A DNA stretch of 6,590 bases from OMOG01 sp041485845 (GTDB lineage: Bacteria > Acidobacteriota > Terriglobia > Bryobacterales > Bryobacteraceae). A program made the translations under genes and the position numbers. Under the pieces are notes generated by a model, which was given only the letters and a program-made list of their open reading frames with translations, ran no database searches and was not told where the DNA came from. Location of the stretch: positions 1-6,590 of the forward strand of contig JBGPKH010000520.1 in the NCBI GenBank assembly GCA_041485845.1, in the 5' to 3' direction. How positions within the stretch are numbered: the stretch's first letter is position 1; each line of letters begins with the position of its first letter. This document shows, piece after piece, positions 5,187 to 6,590 of the stretch.

Positions 5187-5540
5187 ATGAAGACAACGGT
5201 CAAAGCGAAGAAGGCGGCGAAAAGCCGCGTCGCCAGAAAGCACCCGACGGTTGGTGAGCGGATCATCGAAGGATTGGAGCAGGCGGTTGCGTGGACCCGC
5301 GGTGAGAATGATCGTGTTCGCGTGACGCTGGTCCAGTTGCCGCACGTAGATGTGCGTGATGTGCGACGGAGGATGGGCCTGAGCCAGGCGCAGTTCGCAA
5401 CGAAGTTCGGCTTCCCGCCGGCCACTCTGCGCAATTGGGAGCAGGGTCGCGCCCGTCCGGACGCCCCCACCCGTGTGCTGCTGGCGGTGATTGCCAAGCA
5501 TCCCGAAGCGGTTGAGGATGTTCTCGCCAAGGTGAGTTGA
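5187..5540 (+). CDS. higA: HigA-2 antitoxin, HTH-Xre family
   Basis: The 117-residue protein begins with a Lys/Arg-rich disordered stretch (1-18). A helix follows (HPTVGERIIEGLEQAVAW, 19-36), then a region that in HigA-2 proteins contacts the toxin. The HTH-Xre domain spans about 55-105: VRDVRRRMGLSQAQFATKFG, PPATLRNWEQGRARPDAP, and TRVLLAVIAKHPEAV. The helix pair around LSQAQFA and PATLRNWEQG has the classic recognition-helix signature. The known role is to bind and silence HigB and, by its HTH, to repress the operon, fitting the inverted repeat over the -10 at 4795-4813. Strong Shine-Dalgarno and the short gap to higB support co-transcription. It is complete; nothing is missing. Confidence 0.94.
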   Translation: MKTTVKAKKAAKSRVARKHPTVGERIIEGLEQAVAWTRGENDRVRVTLVQLPHVDVRDVRRRMGLSQAQFATKFGFPPATLRNWEQGRARPDAPTRVLLAVIAKHPEAVEDVLAKVS

Positions 5541-5778
5541 CGGCCAGTTCATCCCCAAACTAAACGGATTCCGAGCGTCACCGGGAGACGAAGACTCAGC
5601 CCCTGAATACAGCCACTTCATTCCCGTATCACATCACAGAAGATGTACCTGACAGCCGCGAAGTGGGCGATGCGGCTGGAGGGCGAAGATGTGACGCCGG
5701 GCCTGCGAAGCGGGACTTGGACGGGGGCCGTGTTGGAGTCCGGCCCAATCGGTAACGCGGCCATTTCTGCGCTCGGGC

Positions 5779-5801
5779 TGGGCAGGCCGGTGACCTGCCC
5801 A
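5779..5801. terminator. Hairpin TGGGCAGG-N7-CCTGCCCA between convergent higA and the RraA-type gene
   Basis: A perfect 8-base stem (5779-5786 with 5794-5801) and a 7-base loop lie four bases past the stop of the RraA-type gene on the minus strand. No T-run follows on either strand, so it is either a weak terminator or a 3'-end protecting structure. It could serve both convergent transcripts. The 238 bases before it, from the higA stop, show no gene. Confidence 0.4.
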
Positions 5802-5804
5802 ACG

Positions 5805-6590
5805 CTACCGGGCGCGGCCCTTGAGGATTTCTTCCACCTGTTGACGCGCGACCGGCAGTTTGTCGATGTTCTCGCGCAGCCACCCGGTGAAATCGGTTTC
5901 GATGGCGTCGGTCCAACGCGCATCGATCTGGCCCGCGGTGTACTTCTTTTCGCGCAGCCGCTGGTGGCCGAAGTGGTCGCGTAGCTGGGTGATCTCGGAG
6001 TACTGCACCACCTTCTCCGCAAGCTGCGGCGGGATGAACATGACGCCGCCGTCCCTTCCGAGAACCACGTCACCCGGCAACACGGTGGCGTGCCCAATGC
6101 GGATGGGGATGTTGATCCCGATCATGGTCGAGTTCATCCGGTCGCCCGCCGTGAGGCTGCCGAGGTGGTGCGACGGGTCGTAGGAACGCACGAAGGAAGT
6201 GAAATTCTCCAGCTCCTTCAGGCCGTTGATGTCGCGCACGGCGCCGTCGTACACGATGCCGTTGCCACTCCGGGCATAGATCGCGTTGCCGACGTTATCG
6301 CCGATGGACGGGCCATCCTCTTTCAGCCCGAAATGATCGCAGACGTAGACGTCGCCGGGCTGGAGCATGTCCACCGGCCAGGCATTCTGGCCTCCAATGC
6401 GCCCATCGCTCTTCCCCTGGTCCGTGATCACACGGTGGATATCGGGACGGCCCGGCAGCCACTGCGCGGTCAGCGCGCGGCCCACCAGCACCTTTTCGGG
6501 ATGGATGATGGTGCCCCAGTTGTCGTCGTACTGGTGGCCGTAGGCGGCCTGCTTGATCACCGCCCAGGCCTCCTCCAGGGTGACCGTCCG
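5805..6590 (-). CDS. RraA family protein (HMG/CHA aldolase-like), 5' end outside window
   Basis: The frame is open from the right edge to TAG at 5805-5807, giving 261 visible residues. The GTG at 6560 is internal, since TVTLEEAWAV continues the homology upstream to the edge. Recognisable RraA elements in order: VLVGRALTAQWLPG, the QPGDVYVCDHFG segment (about 77-88), GDNVGNAIYARSG (97-109) and IVYDGAVRDINGL (112-124) with the Arg-Asp pair (119-120) that in the aldolases holds substrate and divalent metal. PGDVVLGRDGGVMFIP follows. Members are either class II aldolases for 4-hydroxy-4-methyl-2-oxoglutarate-type substrates or RNase E inhibitors; most long ones, formerly labelled menaquinone methyltransferase, are uncharacterised. 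This one is longer than classic RraA (about 160 residues), with N- and C-terminal extensions ending in WLRENIDKLPVARQQVEE. The Arg-Asp pair favours an enzyme. It is convergent with higA and unrelated to the TA modules. Confidence 0.88.
   Translation of the reverse strand, partial: RTVTLEEAWAVIKQAAYGHQYDDNWGTIIHPEKVLVGRALTAQWLPGRPDIHRVITDQGKSDGRIGGQNAWPVDMLQPGDVYVCDHFGLKEDGPSIGDNVGNAIYARSGNGIVYDGAVRDINGLKELENFTSFVRSYDPSHHLGSLTAGDRMNSTMIGINIPIRIGHATVLPGDVVLGRDGGVMFIPPQLAEKVVQYSEITQLRDHFGHQRLREKKYTAGQIDARWTDAIETDFTGWLRENIDKLPVARQQVEEILKGRAR

Noticed and set aside
5643..6183. Plus-strand open frames at the right end (5643-5984 and 5860-6183)
   Set aside because: They lie mostly antisense to the RraA-type gene. 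The part before 5805 has no recognisable motif.

Overview
The window is GC-rich bacterial DNA, most probably from an Acidobacteriota genome (Bryobacter/Solibacter-like is my guess). The main reason is a fragment at 1502-2143 that reads like the C-terminal half of the 'VWFA-related Acidobacterial domain' family, which is almost private to that phylum. A TPR-plus-secretin protein and a long RraA-type enzyme fit the same picture. The assignment rests on family recognition only.

Layout. (1) 1-890, minus strand: N-terminal 296 residues of a secretin-type outer-membrane protein (signal peptide, TPR-like repeats, STN/secretin-N domain), running off the left edge. (2) 1005-1472, plus strand: complete smpB, the tmRNA-binding protein of trans-translation, divergent from the secretin gene. 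(3) 1478-2304: a graveyard of two decayed genes. A VWFA-type fragment lacks its N-terminal half and changes frame near 2096-2104 into a short C-terminal tail that looks like it came from another family (BNR/sortilin-like). (4) 2305-2819: about 515 bases with no recognisable gene apart from a hicBA promoter region at its end. (5) 2820-5540: three different toxin-antitoxin (TA) modules in the same orientation: hicB-hicA; a DUF4258 protein with a YgiT-type zinc-ribbon protein (MqsRA-like but without the antitoxin's DNA-binding half); and higB-higA. About 820 gene-poor bases, containing two striking palindromes, separate the second and third modules. (6) 5805-6590, minus strand: an RraA/HMG-aldolase-type protein running off the right edge and convergent with higA.

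How it fits together. Housekeeping genes (secretin, smpB, RraA-type) flank an accessory segment of gene fragments and TA modules, as expected at a site of repeated insertion and deletion. Each TA module has an AT-rich -10-like hexamer beside or overlapping an inverted repeat. In the two toxin-first modules the toxin has a start with little or no leader (TTG or GTG/ATG, no Shine-Dalgarno sequence), while the partner gene has a strong one. The hicA reading frame looks shifted by one base just after its expected GTGA-overlap start, so this toxin may be dead, or the base may be a sequence error. The most interesting items are the minimal DUF4258/YgiT pair, the hicA frameshift, and the shared promoter and leaderless architecture.
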